From Allohahella sp002354735 (GTDB lineage Bacteria; Pseudomonadota; Gammaproteobacteria; Pseudomonadales; Oleiphilaceae), in the NCBI RefSeq assembly GCF_047946665.1, contig NZ_CP172312.1, forward strand, positions 124,001 through 188,000: DNA of 64,000 nt. Reading direction: 5' to 3'. The notes beneath the pieces are model-generated. The model was not told the DNA's origin and searched no databases. It saw only the letters and a list, made by a program, of their open reading frames with translations. The translations under genes and the position numbers were made by a program. This document shows, one piece after another, positions 30,874-39,494 of the stretch. Positions within the stretch are counted from its first letter, which is position 1, and every line of letters begins with the position of its first letter.

Positions 30874-33471
30874 ATGCTTATGCCAAAAATGCCAGACGAT
30901 CCACATGCAGGACGTGAGGCGGCAAACTATGAAAATCCGGTGGCCAGCCGCGAATTCATCCTGAGTCTGATCGAGGAACAGGAACGGCCACTGACGATGG
31001 AGGCAATCGCCGACATTCTCAAATACGAGGACGAAGACGCGCTCGAAGGTCTCCGGCGGCGTCTTATCGCCATGGTGCGCGATGGTCAGCTGCTGCAGAA
31101 CAGGCGCGGCACCTTCGGGCTGCCGGCGAAGATGAGTCTCGTCAAAGGTCGGGTCTCCGGACACCGTGATGGCTTTGGCTTCTTTATCCCTGAAGATGGT
31201 AGCGACGATCTGTTCCTCAACGCCCGTCAGATGAAGCAGGTCTTTGACGGCGACATCGTTCTTGCCAGGGAAGAGGGCAGAGGCTTCAAGGGCAAGAAGG
31301 AAGGCGTGATCGTCCAGATCGTCGAACGCAAGACCAGTCATATTGTTGGACGTCTGCATCGCGACCAGGGTTCGGCATTCGTCGTGCCTGAGAGCATCCG
31401 CATCACGCAGGATATTCTTGTACCGGAACATGCGCTGCTCGGGGCCAAGGACGGTCAATACGTTTCCGTCGAAATCAAGCGTCAGCCTGAGTTCAAGTCG
31501 GCACCTATGGGACACGTAGTCGAGATTCTGGGCGATCACATGGCCCCCGGGATGGAGGTCGAGGTCGCTCTGCGCTCACACAATATTCCATTTCAGTGGC
31601 CGGCAGATGTGCTGCAGACGGCAGATGCCCTCGACAAGCCGCTGACTGAGGACGATTTAGCGGGTCGAATCGATCTTCGCAAGGTGCCATTGGTTACAAT
31701 CGACGGTGAAGATGCCCGCGATTTCGATGATGCCGTGTACTGCGAGCGCAAGAAAGGCGGTGGCTGGCGCCTCTACGTGGCCATTGCGGATGTCTCTCAC
31801 TACGTGCGGCCAGGTACACCGCTCGACAAGGAGGCCGTAAATCGCGGTACCTCAGTATATTTCCCGAGTCGCGTGGTGCCGATGCTTCCGGAAGTCCTGT
31901 CGAATGGCCTTTGTTCGCTGAATCCGGATGTGGACCGCCTGTGCATGGTCTGTGAGATGACTGTGAGTCAACAGGGGCGCTTGAGCGGGTATCGCTTCTA
32001 CGAAGCAGTGATGCGGTCACAGGCGAGGCTGACCTATAACAAAGTGGCAGCCTATATCGAAGCGCCCGAGTCGCCCGCGGGCGAAGCGTTTGTCGAGCGT
32101 TACTCGAGCATTCTGCCGAACATCGATAACCTCTATGAATTATATCAGGCCCTCTCGGCAGCGCGTCGGGCCCGGGGTGCGATAGATTTCCAGACGACCG
32201 AAACGCGGATCGTCTTCAATGCCGATCGCAAAATCGACACGATCGTACCGGTGGAGCGGAATGACGCCCACAAGCTGATCGAGGAATGCATGCTCTGTGC
32301 AAACGTCGCCACAGCTCGGTTCCTGGACAAGTACAAGATTCCAGCACTGTTCCGGGTGCATGAAGGGCCGAAGGCTGAACGCCTCGTCAATGCCCGCTCG
32401 TTCTTCGGGGAACTCGGTCTCAATCTGGGCGGCGGTCTGAAGCCGGCGCCTGCAGACTATCAGGCCTTCCTTAACGAGATCGGTGAGCGGCCAGACTTCA
32501 ATGTGCTGCAGACCGTGCTACTCAGGTCCATGAGTCAGGCCATCTATCATCCTGAAAACCATGGCCACTTTGGTCTTGGCTTCGAGGCCTACACGCACTT
32601 CACCTCGCCAATCCGACGATACCCGGATCTGCTGGTTCACCGTGCCATCCGCGATGCTATCCGCAGTGGCAAGCCGAACCAGAACGTCATTCGCACCGAA
32701 GCAACTAAAGCGGTAAGTGACAACGAGCGCTATCAGCATGACATGGCAAGCCTGCTGGTGCTGGGTGAGCACTGCAGTATGACTGAGCGCAGGGCAGACG
32801 ATGCCACACGAGACGTCATGGCATGGCTGAAGTGTGAGTATCTGCTCGATCACGTCGGCGAAGAGTTCGAAGGGTCCATAAGCGCCGTGACTGCGTTCGG
32901 TGTGTTCGTGGAGCTGAAGGACCTGTATGTCGAAGGACTCATTCATGTGTCCTCGCTCGACTCGGACTACTACAAGTTCGAGCCTGCCAAGCAGCGCCTG
33001 GTTGGTGAGCGGACTGGCAGCTCCTTCACGCTTGGCGATCAGCTCCTTGTTCAGGTCGCGCAGGTGAATCTGGATGAGCGCAAGGTCGATCTTATACTGA
33101 AGGGTCGAGCCAAGACGGGTCGCAAGAGTTCGAGAAGCAAGGCTGGCAAGGCCAAAGCGGCTGATGCGGCGGGTGCGCCGGTCAAGTCCGGCGGGAAGCG
33201 CAAGGAAATCCTTGCCCAGTGGGAGCAGGAGTACAAGAGCGATCCCGACGCCGGGGCCAAGAAAACGCCAGGCAAGGGCGGGCGCAAGCGCAAGCCGAAG
33301 TCGGCTTCAACAGTAGCAGGCGGCGGTGACGCCGCCGCAAAGAAAGGAAGTGCTCGTGGCAAGACAGCAGCGAAACCGGCCTCGCCAGGCAGAAAACGAA
33401 GCAGGTCAGGCGGACGCAAGTCGTCAGGGGCCGCGGGGCCGAAAGCGGCAGGCCGGAGCGACCAAGGCTGA
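30874..33471 (+). CDS. rnr: Ribonuclease R
   Basis: An 865-residue processive 3'-5' exoribonuclease that digests structured RNA. Order: N-terminal winged-helix (about 20-80, EFILSLIEEQERPLTMEAIA), cold-shock/OB domains (about 85-245, GRVSGHRDGFGFFIPED), RNB catalytic domain with the acidic cluster DGEDARDFDDAVYCE and TSPIRRYPDLLVHRAI, S1 domain (about 670-755, FEGSISAVTAFGVFVEL), and a Lys/Gly/Ala/Ser-rich basic tail (about 765-865). ATG 30874 chosen; ATG 30880 is also in frame. The tail overlaps the start of rlmB by 116 nt. Expressed rightward, opposite to tRNA-Leu. Confidence 0.97.
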   Translation: MLMPKMPDDPHAGREAANYENPVASREFILSLIEEQERPLTMEAIADILKYEDEDALEGLRRRLIAMVRDGQLLQNRRGTFGLPAKMSLVKGRVSGHRDGFGFFIPEDGSDDLFLNARQMKQVFDGDIVLAREEGRGFKGKKEGVIVQIVERKTSHIVGRLHRDQGSAFVVPESIRITQDILVPEHALLGAKDGQYVSVEIKRQPEFKSAPMGHVVEILGDHMAPGMEVEVALRSHNIPFQWPADVLQTADALDKPLTEDDLAGRIDLRKVPLVTIDGEDARDFDDAVYCERKKGGGWRLYVAIADVSHYVRPGTPLDKEAVNRGTSVYFPSRVVPMLPEVLSNGLCSLNPDVDRLCMVCEMTVSQQGRLSGYRFYEAVMRSQARLTYNKVAAYIEAPESPAGEAFVERYSSILPNIDNLYELYQALSAARRARGAIDFQTTETRIVFNADRKIDTIVPVERNDAHKLIEECMLCANVATARFLDKYKIPALFRVHEGPKAERLVNARSFFGELGLNLGGGLKPAPADYQAFLNEIGERPDFNVLQTVLLRSMSQAIYHPENHGHFGLGFEAYTHFTSPIRRYPDLLVHRAIRDAIRSGKPNQNVIRTEATKAVSDNERYQHDMASLLVLGEHCSMTERRADDATRDVMAWLKCEYLLDHVGEEFEGSISAVTAFGVFVELKDLYVEGLIHVSSLDSDYYKFEPAKQRLVGERTGSSFTLGDQLLVQVAQVNLDERKVDLILKGRAKTGRKSSRSKAGKAKAADAAGAPVKSGGKRKEILAQWEQEYKSDPDAGAKKTPGKGGRKRKPKSASTVAGGGDAAAKKGSARGKTAAKPASPGRKRSRSGGRKSSGAAGPKAAGRSDQG

Positions 33472-34255
33472 TACGGGCGGAGACTCTGCGGCTTACGTCT
33501 ATGGCATTCATGCCGTAGCCAGTCTGCTGACGCATCGCCCGGATGCCATTCTCAAGCTTTGTGTGCGTAACGACAAGCCATCGCCCAAGCTGGCAGAGCT
33601 TCTGGGGCAGGTTGATGACGCGGTCGCTGCGTCACATGGACAGTTGCAGCTTGCACGAGTGGACGCGGCTGTGCTGGATGACATGGTGGCTGGCGTTCAT
33701 CAGGGTGTCGTTGCTGTGGTCAGGCCCTTGCAGGAGCAGGGAGAAAGCGCCCTCGATGAACTGCTCGACAAGTGGAATGATTCCGCCAAAGCACTGAGAC
33801 TCCTGGTGCTTGACGGAGTAACCGACCCCCACAACCTGGGGGCCTGCTTGCGAAGTGCATGCGCCGCTGATGTGGCCGCGGTCATCATTCCCAAGGACAG
33901 GTCCGCCTCACTCACTGCTGTGGCACGAAAAGTGGCGGTTGGTGCTGCCGAGCTGGTGCCGGTCATCCGTGTTACCAATCTGGCGCGGACGCTGAGCCTG
34001 CTTCAGCAATATGGCATCTGGATCGCTGGTGCAGACGGCGAGGCCGATGCGTCAATCTTCCAGCTCCAGCTGCCAGACCGCATCGCGTTCGTGCTCGGGT
34101 CGGAGGGGCGCGGCATGCGACGACTGACCCGCGAAAGCTGCGACCAGCTTTTCAGCATCCCGATGCCAGGCGCCATCGAGAGCCTCAACGTCTCGGTCGC
34201 CTGCGGCGTTGCCCTGTTTGAGAGCGTCAGGCAGAGCTTGCCAAACAAGGCCTGA
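33356..34255 (+). CDS. rlmB: 23S rRNA (guanosine-2251-2'-O)-methyltransferase
   Basis: A 299-residue SPOUT methyltransferase that methylates Gm2251 in the P loop of 23S rRNA with SAM. The SpoU motifs are LDGVTDPHNLGACLRSA (motif 1), FVLGSEGRGMRRL (motif 2) and PMPGAIESLNVSVACGVALFE (motif 3, knot). The substrate-binding domain begins at VYGIHAVASLL (about residue 48); the 47 residues before it are polar and basic and are encoded in the overlap with rnr. GTG 33356 is chosen because AAGGAAG stands five bases upstream; GTG 33326 is an alternative. The gene pair rnr-rlmB is conserved in gammaproteobacteria. Confidence 0.95.
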   Translation: MARQQRNRPRQAENEAGQADASRQGPRGRKRQAGATKADTGGDSAAYVYGIHAVASLLTHRPDAILKLCVRNDKPSPKLAELLGQVDDAVAASHGQLQLARVDAAVLDDMVAGVHQGVVAVVRPLQEQGESALDELLDKWNDSAKALRLLVLDGVTDPHNLGACLRSACAADVAAVIIPKDRSASLTAVARKVAVGAAELVPVIRVTNLARTLSLLQQYGIWIAGADGEADASIFQLQLPDRIAFVLGSEGRGMRRLTRESCDQLFSIPMPGAIESLNVSVACGVALFESVRQSLPNKA

Positions 34256-34277
34256 GCAAGTATCATCTCGCGCCTCC

Positions 34278-34319
34278 CGAACCTGCATGTTCTGAGTAGT
34301 TCAGTCCCTGGCAGGTTCG
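34278..34319 (+). promoter_or_regulatory. Structured leader before rpsF (candidate S6/S18 autoregulatory element)
   Basis: CGAACCTGC (34278-34286) pairs perfectly with GCAGGTTCG (34311-34319); inside, CTGA and TCAG can pair. No T-run follows, and the operon for S6 and S18 starts 70 bp downstream, where an S6:S18-binding leader occurs in many bacteria. A CCG motif typical of that element cannot be assigned with certainty. Confidence 0.45.
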
Positions 34320-34388
34320 ATCTCCTTGCTTCCGGTCCGTATTGGCCAAGGCCATCAACTGGAAGCTGCTAACCCGTAAGGAGCATTT

Positions 34389-34838
34389 ATGCGTCACTAC
34401 GAAATTGTGATCATGGTTCACCCTGATCAGAGCGAACAGGTTCCCGCCATGGTCGAGCGGTATACCACTATGGTTACCAGTAGCGGTGGAAGTATCCATC
34501 GTCATGAAGACTGGGGCCGTCGCCAGCTGGCTTACCCGATCGAAAAGATTCACAAGGCCCATTACATTCTTCTGAACATCGAATGTTCCGAAGAAGTGCT
34601 GAATGAGCTTGCTCATAACTTCCGCTTCAACGATGCGATCATTCGTGACCTCGTCCTGCGTCGCAAGGAAGCTGTTACCGAGATGTCACCAATCAAGGCT
34701 GGTGAGTCACGGGATAGCCGTCCGCCACGTCGTGACACTGGCCGTTCCGACGCTTCAGAAGGTTCGCGTGGCCGCTCTGACAACGACAACGACAGCGACT
34801 CCGATTCGGACGACGACAATCAGGGCGATGACGAGTAG
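34389..34838 (+). CDS. rpsF: 30S ribosomal protein S6
   Basis: 149 residues; binds the central domain of 16S rRNA with S18. The conserved start MRHYEIVIMVHPDQSEQV and LEVE-like NIECSEEVLNELAHNFRFND region are present, with RR(Q)LAYPI near residue 45-50. After about residue 105 there is a long acidic tail alternating Asp, Ser and Asn and ending in Glu, longer than in most S6 proteins; S6 tails in enterics receive extra Glu residues from RimK. TAAGGAG lies seven bases before the ATG. Confidence 0.97.
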   Translation: MRHYEIVIMVHPDQSEQVPAMVERYTTMVTSSGGSIHRHEDWGRRQLAYPIEKIHKAHYILLNIECSEEVLNELAHNFRFNDAIIRDLVLRRKEAVTEMSPIKAGESRDSRPPRRDTGRSDASEGSRGRSDNDNDSDSDSDDDNQGDDE

Positions 34839-34883
34839 TTCATAGCTGCTCAACACGAACAGGTTTAGAAGAGGATAAGCACC

Positions 34884-35114
34884 ATGGCTCGTTTTTTCAG
34901 AAGAAGAAAGTATTGCCGCTTCACTGCGGAAGGCATCAAACAGATCGACTACAAGGATCTTGAGCTGCTGAAAGGCTATGTCACTGAAACCGGCAAGATC
35001 GTACCAAGCCGGATCACTGGCACCAAGGCAAAGTACCAGCGTCAGCTGTCAACTGCGATCAAGCATGCGCGTTTCATCGCACTGCTGCCTTACACCGACA
35101 GCCACGATCTGTGA
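34884..35114 (+). CDS. rpsR: 30S ribosomal protein S18
   Basis: 76 residues with the S18 signature FRRRKYCRFTAEG at the start, IDYKDLELLKGYVTETGKIV and RQLSTAIKHARFIALLPYTD. Binds next to S6 in the 30S platform. The second gene of the rpsF-rpsR-rplI operon; GAGGATAAGCACC precedes the ATG. Confidence 0.98.
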   Translation: MARFFRRRKYCRFTAEGIKQIDYKDLELLKGYVTETGKIVPSRITGTKAKYQRQLSTAIKHARFIALLPYTDSHDL

Positions 35115-35151
35115 GAACTGGCCGGCTTAACGGCTAATAGAGGATTCTTCA

Positions 35152-35598
35152 ATGGAAGTCATATTGTTAGAGAAGGTTGCCAATCTGGGCAATCTCGGCG
35201 ACAAGGTTAAAGTCAAGTCTGGTTACGGACGAAATTTCCTTGTGCCTTACGGTAAAGCGGTTCCAGCGACCGGTTCAAATATCGAAGCTTTCGAAAAGCG
35301 TCGTGCGGAACTCGAGAAGCAGGCAGAAGAGCGTCAGTCAGAAGCTGAAAGCCGAAAGCAGAAGCTCGATGGCCAGACAGTGACTATTGCTGCCAAGTCC
35401 GGTGATGAAGGCAAGCTGTTTGGTTCGGTGAGCACGCGTGAAATTGCGGATGCGCTGGTTGAACTCGATTCGAACATTTCGCGTACTGAGGTCAAGCTGC
35501 CTGAGGGAGCCATTCGCAACCTGGGTCAGTACGAAATTGATGTTCAACTGCATTCTGATGTTATGGCCACTGTAACGGTCAACGTCGTCGCGCAGTAA
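35152..35598 (+). CDS. rplI: 50S ribosomal protein L9
   Basis: 148 residues: N-terminal rRNA-binding domain (EVILLEKVANLGNLGDKVKV, GYGRNFLVPYGKA), a long connecting helix of charged residues (about 45-75), and the C-terminal domain ending ATVTVNVVAQ. Last gene before a strong terminator. Confidence 0.98.
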   Translation: MEVILLEKVANLGNLGDKVKVKSGYGRNFLVPYGKAVPATGSNIEAFEKRRAELEKQAEERQSEAESRKQKLDGQTVTIAAKSGDEGKLFGSVSTREIADALVELDSNISRTEVKLPEGAIRNLGQYEIDVQLHSDVMATVTVNVVAQ

Positions 35599-35694
35599 GC
35601 GTCTAGTCAAGAAGGGGAGCGCCTGGCGCCGGACCTGAGCCGGCTCTGTCTCCAAGCGGTTGCTTGAGTGACAGTGCTCAGCGTATCCCCCACG

Positions 35695-35735
35695 AACCGG
35701 GTCTGATCATTCATTTGTTCAGCCCGGTTTTTTTT
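35695..35735 (+). terminator. Rho-independent terminator after rplI
   Basis: AACCGGG (35695-35701) pairs with CCCGGTT (35723-35729); CTGA/TCAG pairs inside, and an eight-base T-run follows. This separates the ribosomal protein operon from dnaB. The preceding 95 bp also contain smaller hairpins such as CAAGC-GGTT-GCTTG at 35653-35666. Confidence 0.92.
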
Positions 35736-35853
35736 ATTCCTCGTATTTTTCACTTCATCCGTTAAGATTGTTGCCTACGGGCCAGTCCTCAGTGGCGGGA
35801 CATATAAGTGATCCTCCCACTACATTCATTGATGAGAGCATCGAAGAGTATCC

Positions 35854-37320
35854 ATGACGGAACCCAAGTCCAGCCAACTGCCGAGTTCCCAGGCTGAAGA
35901 AAAGCTGAGAGCACTTGCTGCAGGCGCCAGCCTTCGTGGTGGCGATGCCGTGCTCGAAAATCTGCGCAAGCCGCCGTTCTCGCTCGAAGCCGAACGCGCC
36001 GTTATTGGCGGGCTCATGCTCGACAATTCGGGCTGGGAGAAAATGGCGGGCCTGTTGAGTGACGCTGACTTCTATCGCGCCGAGCATCGCGCCATCTTTC
36101 GCGCCATTAGTAATCTGGCAGACCAGAACGAACCTTTCGACCCGGTGACCCTTTCAGAGCGTATAGACGCCGCTCGTGGTCAGGATCATGACGACTCTGC
36201 GGGAAGCCTTGCGTACCTGAGTGAACTGGTCAGGAATACGCCAAGTGCGGCCAACATCAGGGCGTATGCCACCATTGTTCGCGAGCGGGCGGTTCTGCGG
36301 AACCTCATCGGCGTGAGTACCGATATCGCCGATATGGCGTATCAGCCTGAAGGTAGGGCTTCTGACGAAATTCTTGATGAAGCTGAACGACGCATCTTCC
36401 AGATTGCTGAGGACCGTCCGAACCAGACCGGTCCGGTGGGTATCAAGCCGGTCATTGCGCGAACGCTCAAGAAGATCGAGGCGCTGGTCGAAGCAGACAA
36501 CGCCATTACCGGTATTACCACTGGCTTTGACAACCTGGACAAGCGGACGGCCGGTCTGCAGAACTCCGATCTGATTATCGTGGCGGGCCGGCCCTCGATG
36601 GGCAAGACCACCTTTGCCATGAACCTGGTGGAGAACGCGCTGATGAGCTCGGACCTCCCCATGGTAGTGTTTTCCATGGAAATGCCTGCCGACGCGCTGG
36701 TCATGCGTATGCTGTCATCGCTCGGCAGTATCGATCAGAGCCGCATACGGACTGGGCAGCTAGATAGCGATGATTGGCCGCGGGTCACTTCCGCCATCAA
36801 CATGCTGCGTGACAAGCCGCTGTATATCGATGATACCCCGGCGCTAAGTCCCACAGAAGTGCGGGCCCGTGCGAGACGAATAGCGCGCGAGCATAATGGC
36901 AAGATGGGCCTGATCATGGTCGACTACCTTCAGCTGATGCGAGTGGCTGGCGCAACCGAAGGACGTACGGCAGAAATCTCGGAAATCTCGCGCGGTCTCA
37001 AAGCGCTGGCGAAGGAGCTCGACTGCCCGGTAATCGCGCTTTCTCAGCTTAATCGAAGTCTCGAGCAGCGGCCCAACAAGCGACCGGTTAACTCGGATCT
37101 GCGTGAATCCGGGGCCATCGAGCAGGATGCCGACCTTATCATCTTCATCTATCGTGATGAAGTTTATAACGAAGAGAGTCCCGATAAAGGCACTGCTGAA
37201 ATCATCATCGGTAAACAGCGTAATGGGCCCATCGGTACCGTGCGTCTCGCGTTCATCGGACGATATACCAAGTTCGAGAACCTGGCGCCGGGATACGACA
37301 CCAGTTATGACGACGAGTAA
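35854..37320 (+). CDS. dnaB: Replicative DNA helicase
   Basis: 488 residues; the hexameric 5'-3' helicase of the replication fork. The N-terminal domain interacting with primase (about 28-150, PPFSLEAERAVIGGLMLD) and the RecA-like C-terminal domain are present: DLIIVAGRPSMGKTTFAMN (Walker A), IMVDYLQLM (Walker B), LSQLNRSLEQR, SGAIEQDADLIIFIYRDE (arginine-finger region). The 25-residue N-terminal extension is polar. No intein. alr starts within its last 14 nt. A separate promoter is likely after the rplI terminator. Confidence 0.97.
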   Translation: MTEPKSSQLPSSQAEEKLRALAAGASLRGGDAVLENLRKPPFSLEAERAVIGGLMLDNSGWEKMAGLLSDADFYRAEHRAIFRAISNLADQNEPFDPVTLSERIDAARGQDHDDSAGSLAYLSELVRNTPSAANIRAYATIVRERAVLRNLIGVSTDIADMAYQPEGRASDEILDEAERRIFQIAEDRPNQTGPVGIKPVIARTLKKIEALVEADNAITGITTGFDNLDKRTAGLQNSDLIIVAGRPSMGKTTFAMNLVENALMSSDLPMVVFSMEMPADALVMRMLSSLGSIDQSRIRTGQLDSDDWPRVTSAINMLRDKPLYIDDTPALSPTEVRARARRIAREHNGKMGLIMVDYLQLMRVAGATEGRTAEISEISRGLKALAKELDCPVIALSQLNRSLEQRPNKRPVNSDLRESGAIEQDADLIIFIYRDEVYNEESPDKGTAEIIIGKQRNGPIGTVRLAFIGRYTKFENLAPGYDTSYDDE

Positions 37321-38521
37321 GCCAGTGCGCGACTCAGGTCGGCCGCTCGAAGCGTTGATCGATATCGCCGCCCTCAGGCGGAATTACGATATTCTCAATG
37401 CAAGAGGCGGGTCGGCCGTCTGCGTTGCCGTAGTGAAATCTGACGGCTACGGTCATGGTCTGCAGGGGGTGGTCGAGGCCTTGCCGGCCGCCAGACAGTT
37501 CGCGCTGGCTACGGCGAATGAGTTGGACAGATTAAGGCCGGAGACGCTCTCCGGCCGCTCTGTTCTCATACTCGAAGGCTTATTCGATGTTGGCGAGCCC
37601 GAGCGCGTCAGTCGACTCGGCTTCGCCGTGGAATGGGTCATTCACAGCCAATGGCAGCTCGATATGCTGGAGTCGGCGGATATGCGCTCTACCGTCCCGA
37701 TCAGGGTCTGGGTGAAGATCAATACCGGTATGAATCGGCTTGGGTTCAAGCCGGCTGACATCCTGCCGGTCTTTCGTCGGCTCGGTCAGTTGAAGTCCTC
37801 GGTGCTGCTTCTTGGTATCGCGTCGCATCTTGCTTGCGCAGACACACCAGAGGCGGTGCTGAATCAGCAACAGTTCGACTGCTTTGATCAAACCTATGAC
37901 AGCCTGGTCCGAGCCGGACTGGACCGGATCTGCGAGGAAGGCAGGCTGCGTCGAAGCCTGCTGAACTCCGCTGGCCTGCTGCAGTTTCCTGAAAGGACCC
38001 ATGATCAAGTGCGACCTGGCATCGCGATGTATGGTGCACTCGATTCCACACTTCATCAGGCTCATGGTCTCACGCCGGTGATGACCCTGCAGACAAAGTT
38101 GATTGCCATTCAACATGTCCGGGCAGGCGACAGAGTCGGTTACGGTGGTGACTATGTGGCCACCAGCGATCAATGTATTGGTATCGTTGCGGCCGGCTAT
38201 GGCGATGGTTATCCTCGTCAGGTGTCTACCCGTGGAGAGGTAGGCGGCCAGCCTCCTTACGTGCTGGTGGATGGGGAGCCGTGTGCACTCGTCGGCCGTT
38301 GCTCAATGGACATGTTGACGGTAGACCTCGGGTCGTCTGCGACTTGCCGGTTCAGTGCCGGCGATCACGTGGAGCTATGGGGTCAGCGCCTGCCAGTCGA
38401 TCTCGTAGCCAGTTGGGCCTCCACAATCAGCTATCATCTGCTCACGGGGGTGACTCAACGGGTGCCAAGACGCTATATTGATCATATACATAAAGTGAAT
38501 CAGGGCGCGGACGAATGCTGA
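37307..38521 (+). CDS. alr: Alanine racemase
   Basis: PLP enzyme interconverting L- and D-alanine for peptidoglycan. 404 residues. The PLP-lysine motif is VVKSDGYGHG instead of the common VVKADAYGHG; the lysine is kept. GMNRLGF, GIASHLACAD, NSAGLLQFPERTHDQVRPGIAMYG, the second catalytic Tyr in RVGYGGDYVA and GRCSMDMLTVDL are all present. I chose ATG 37307 (14-nt overlap with dnaB); GTG 37325 would give a protein nearer the family N terminus. dnaB-alr order is typical of gammaproteobacteria. Confidence 0.95.
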   Translation: MTTSKPVRDSGRPLEALIDIAALRRNYDILNARGGSAVCVAVVKSDGYGHGLQGVVEALPAARQFALATANELDRLRPETLSGRSVLILEGLFDVGEPERVSRLGFAVEWVIHSQWQLDMLESADMRSTVPIRVWVKINTGMNRLGFKPADILPVFRRLGQLKSSVLLLGIASHLACADTPEAVLNQQQFDCFDQTYDSLVRAGLDRICEEGRLRRSLLNSAGLLQFPERTHDQVRPGIAMYGALDSTLHQAHGLTPVMTLQTKLIAIQHVRAGDRVGYGGDYVATSDQCIGIVAAGYGDGYPRQVSTRGEVGGQPPYVLVDGEPCALVGRCSMDMLTVDLGSSATCRFSAGDHVELWGQRLPVDLVASWASTISYHLLTGVTQRVPRRYIDHIHKVNQGADEC

Positions 38522-38531
38522 AGCGCATGGT

Positions 38532-39473
38532 ATGGGAACACGATTGACTACAGTCTATGTTATTGGCAGTGAGAGTCCCCAGGGCAAATCTCTACTTTCG
38601 CTCCTTAAAAATCAAGTGGGTATCCAGTCTATTGGTATAGAAGGCGGGATGTTCACCCGATCTTCCGAGGCTTCGGAGGAGCGTCTACGTCAATTCAGAC
38701 AGCCGGACCTGATCATTCACTGTCACGATCTGCACCACCTCGATCAGACCGAGTCGAATCCGGCAGCAGCTTGGCGACATAATGTCGACTCGATTTCGGC
38801 TGTCAGCAAGTACGCTGAATCCTTCGGCATACCAGTCATCCTGTCTTCCAGCAATCTGGTGTTCGATGGGCGGCGGGAGAAGCCCTATCAGCCTTCCAAC
38901 CCAACCAAGCCAGTCACTGAGTTTGGCAAGACAAAGTGGGCTTCCGAGGAGCTCCTGCGCGAGCGGATGCCGAAACATATCATCCTGCGTACAGGCTGGC
39001 TGCTGGAAAACGATCCTGCAGGATGGCTGCAGGGTATCGTAACGCGGGCCTTGGAAGGCCAGCCGATCCTGGTCTCGGACCAAGTGCAACTTGCGCCGAC
39101 GGCCATCGACGATATCAGCCGGGTCATGCTGGCCGTCTTAAAACAGCTGACTTGCGGCATCGACGTGTGGGGCGTTTATCATTACAGTGGCCTGGATGCG
39201 GTGACCTACGCCGAGCTGGTCGATACGATTCTCGATATACTGGGCGGATATCAGCAGGTGAATCCTGTCATCCAGCAAGCCAGCGAGTCTCAGCTTGTGC
39301 GGGCCACCTTGCTGCCGATGAATGGCACCCTCAACTGTCTTAAGCTCCGCAATACATTTGGCATCAAACAACTTTCATGGAAGCGATTTCTACCCGGACT
39401 CGTCGAAGACTGTTATGACAACTGGGTGGAATCGAACGCTGATATCGGTCGATCTGCCTGCCCAACCGGGTGA
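38532..39473 (+). CDS. RmlD-like NAD(P)-binding protein, probably not a conventional reductase
   Basis: 313 residues of the extended short-chain dehydrogenase fold, closest in pattern to dTDP-4-dehydrorhamnose reductase / MAT2B-type proteins (ILSSSNLVFDG; LRTGWLLENDPAGWLQGIV; APTAIDDISRVMLAVL). The residues normally used for catalysis are altered: the STDYVFDG block reads SSNLVFDG (residues about 106-113), and YGxxK reads FGKTK (F131, K135). The glycine loop near the N terminus, IGSESPQGKSLL, also lacks the middle Gly. A noncatalytic or different role is therefore likely. No other rhamnose genes are nearby. The start ATG 38532 is 10 bp after the alr stop; weak ribosome site. Confidence 0.75.
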   Translation: MGTRLTTVYVIGSESPQGKSLLSLLKNQVGIQSIGIEGGMFTRSSEASEERLRQFRQPDLIIHCHDLHHLDQTESNPAAAWRHNVDSISAVSKYAESFGIPVILSSSNLVFDGRREKPYQPSNPTKPVTEFGKTKWASEELLRERMPKHIILRTGWLLENDPAGWLQGIVTRALEGQPILVSDQVQLAPTAIDDISRVMLAVLKQLTCGIDVWGVYHYSGLDAVTYAELVDTILDILGGYQQVNPVIQQASESQLVRATLLPMNGTLNCLKLRNTFGIKQLSWKRFLPGLVEDCYDNWVESNADIGRSACPTG

Positions 39474-39494
39474 AACCGAAAAACTGGATCAGGC

